Shown piece by piece: positions 59,764-60,000 of a DNA stretch of 60,000 nucleotides. The translations under genes were made by a program, and so were the position numbers. Within the stretch, counting starts at the first letter, position 1; each line of letters starts with the position of its first letter. Below the pieces are notes generated by a model that worked only from the letters and a program-made list of their open reading frames with translations, was not told where the DNA came from and made no database searches. Source of the DNA: Lingula anatina. Taxonomy: Eukaryota > Brachiopoda > Lingulata > Lingulida > Lingulidae. Location: NCBI RefSeq assembly GCF_001039355.2, contig NW_019775669.1, forward strand, positions 324,802-384,801, in the 5' to 3' direction.

Positions 59764-60000
59764 GTAAGTCCTAGCAGGGGCTAGTACAGTGCGATTAGTA
59801 AAGAAAGCACAAGGCTTTCGAATAGATTTTCTTTGAAACCAGACTCATTTCAGATTAGAATGTGATTTAAATAAATGAGAAATATGTAACGTTTTAGAAA
59901 AATAGAATTGAAAAACGGGACCAATTTTAATACAGAAACACGGAAGTTCTCGTTTTATGGCCTTCAAGCTACTAATTAGCAATTGCTGAAACGTTTGACA

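Overview
The window is nuclear DNA from an invertebrate animal: AT-rich sequence with long GT..AG introns, microsatellites, several families of small terminal-inverted-repeat elements, and two ambiguous bases (17312, 39695) typical of a draft assembly. The gene set (SLC1 transporters, an ACT-domain threonine dehydratase, an F-BAR/C1/RhoGAP protein, a three-finger Ly6-like protein) is generic for metazoans. I cannot tell a lophotrochozoan from an invertebrate deuterostome from this sequence alone.

Layout. Positions 1-937 hold the last two exons of a degraded SLC1-family (excitatory/neutral amino acid) transporter copy, cut by the window edge. Positions 2330-6722 hold a complete tandem paralogue in eight exons (479 codons) with unusual substitutions at sodium-site positions. 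Its third intron carries a 655-bp terminal-inverted-repeat element with its own TATA box. Positions 6723-9605 are noncoding. Positions 9606-14404, minus strand, hold a complete 12-exon PLP-dependent threonine/serine dehydratase with a C-terminal ACT-like domain (470 aa). A divergent intergenic region of about 1.5 kb (14405-15917) separates it from a very large plus-strand gene.

Positions 15918-57299 are one gene: a Rho GTPase-activating protein of the ARHGAP29/ARHGAP45(HMHA1)/GMIP class. I reconstructed 27 constant coding exons plus a long final exon, all phase-compatible: N-terminal low-complexity region, F-BAR domain, C1 zinc domain, RhoGAP domain with its arginine finger, then a long Ser-rich tail. 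The model gives 1312 aa, or 1354 aa with one optional exon. Two internal candidate first exons (32334-32410 and 37012-37204) and an alternative terminal exon (54116-54177) suggest several isoforms. The introns carry three copies of one MITE family, one near-palindromic MITE of a second family that also has a partial copy beside the SLC1 pseudogene, and a CAGG-type short element. Positions 59596-59763 hold one exon of a Ly6/uPAR (three-finger) protein that continues beyond the window.

The genes do not form a pathway. The main points of interest are the divergent SLC1 pair, the alternative promoters of the RhoGAP gene, and repeats lying directly against splice donors. I found no prokaryotic-style system, CRISPR array or convincing RNA gene.
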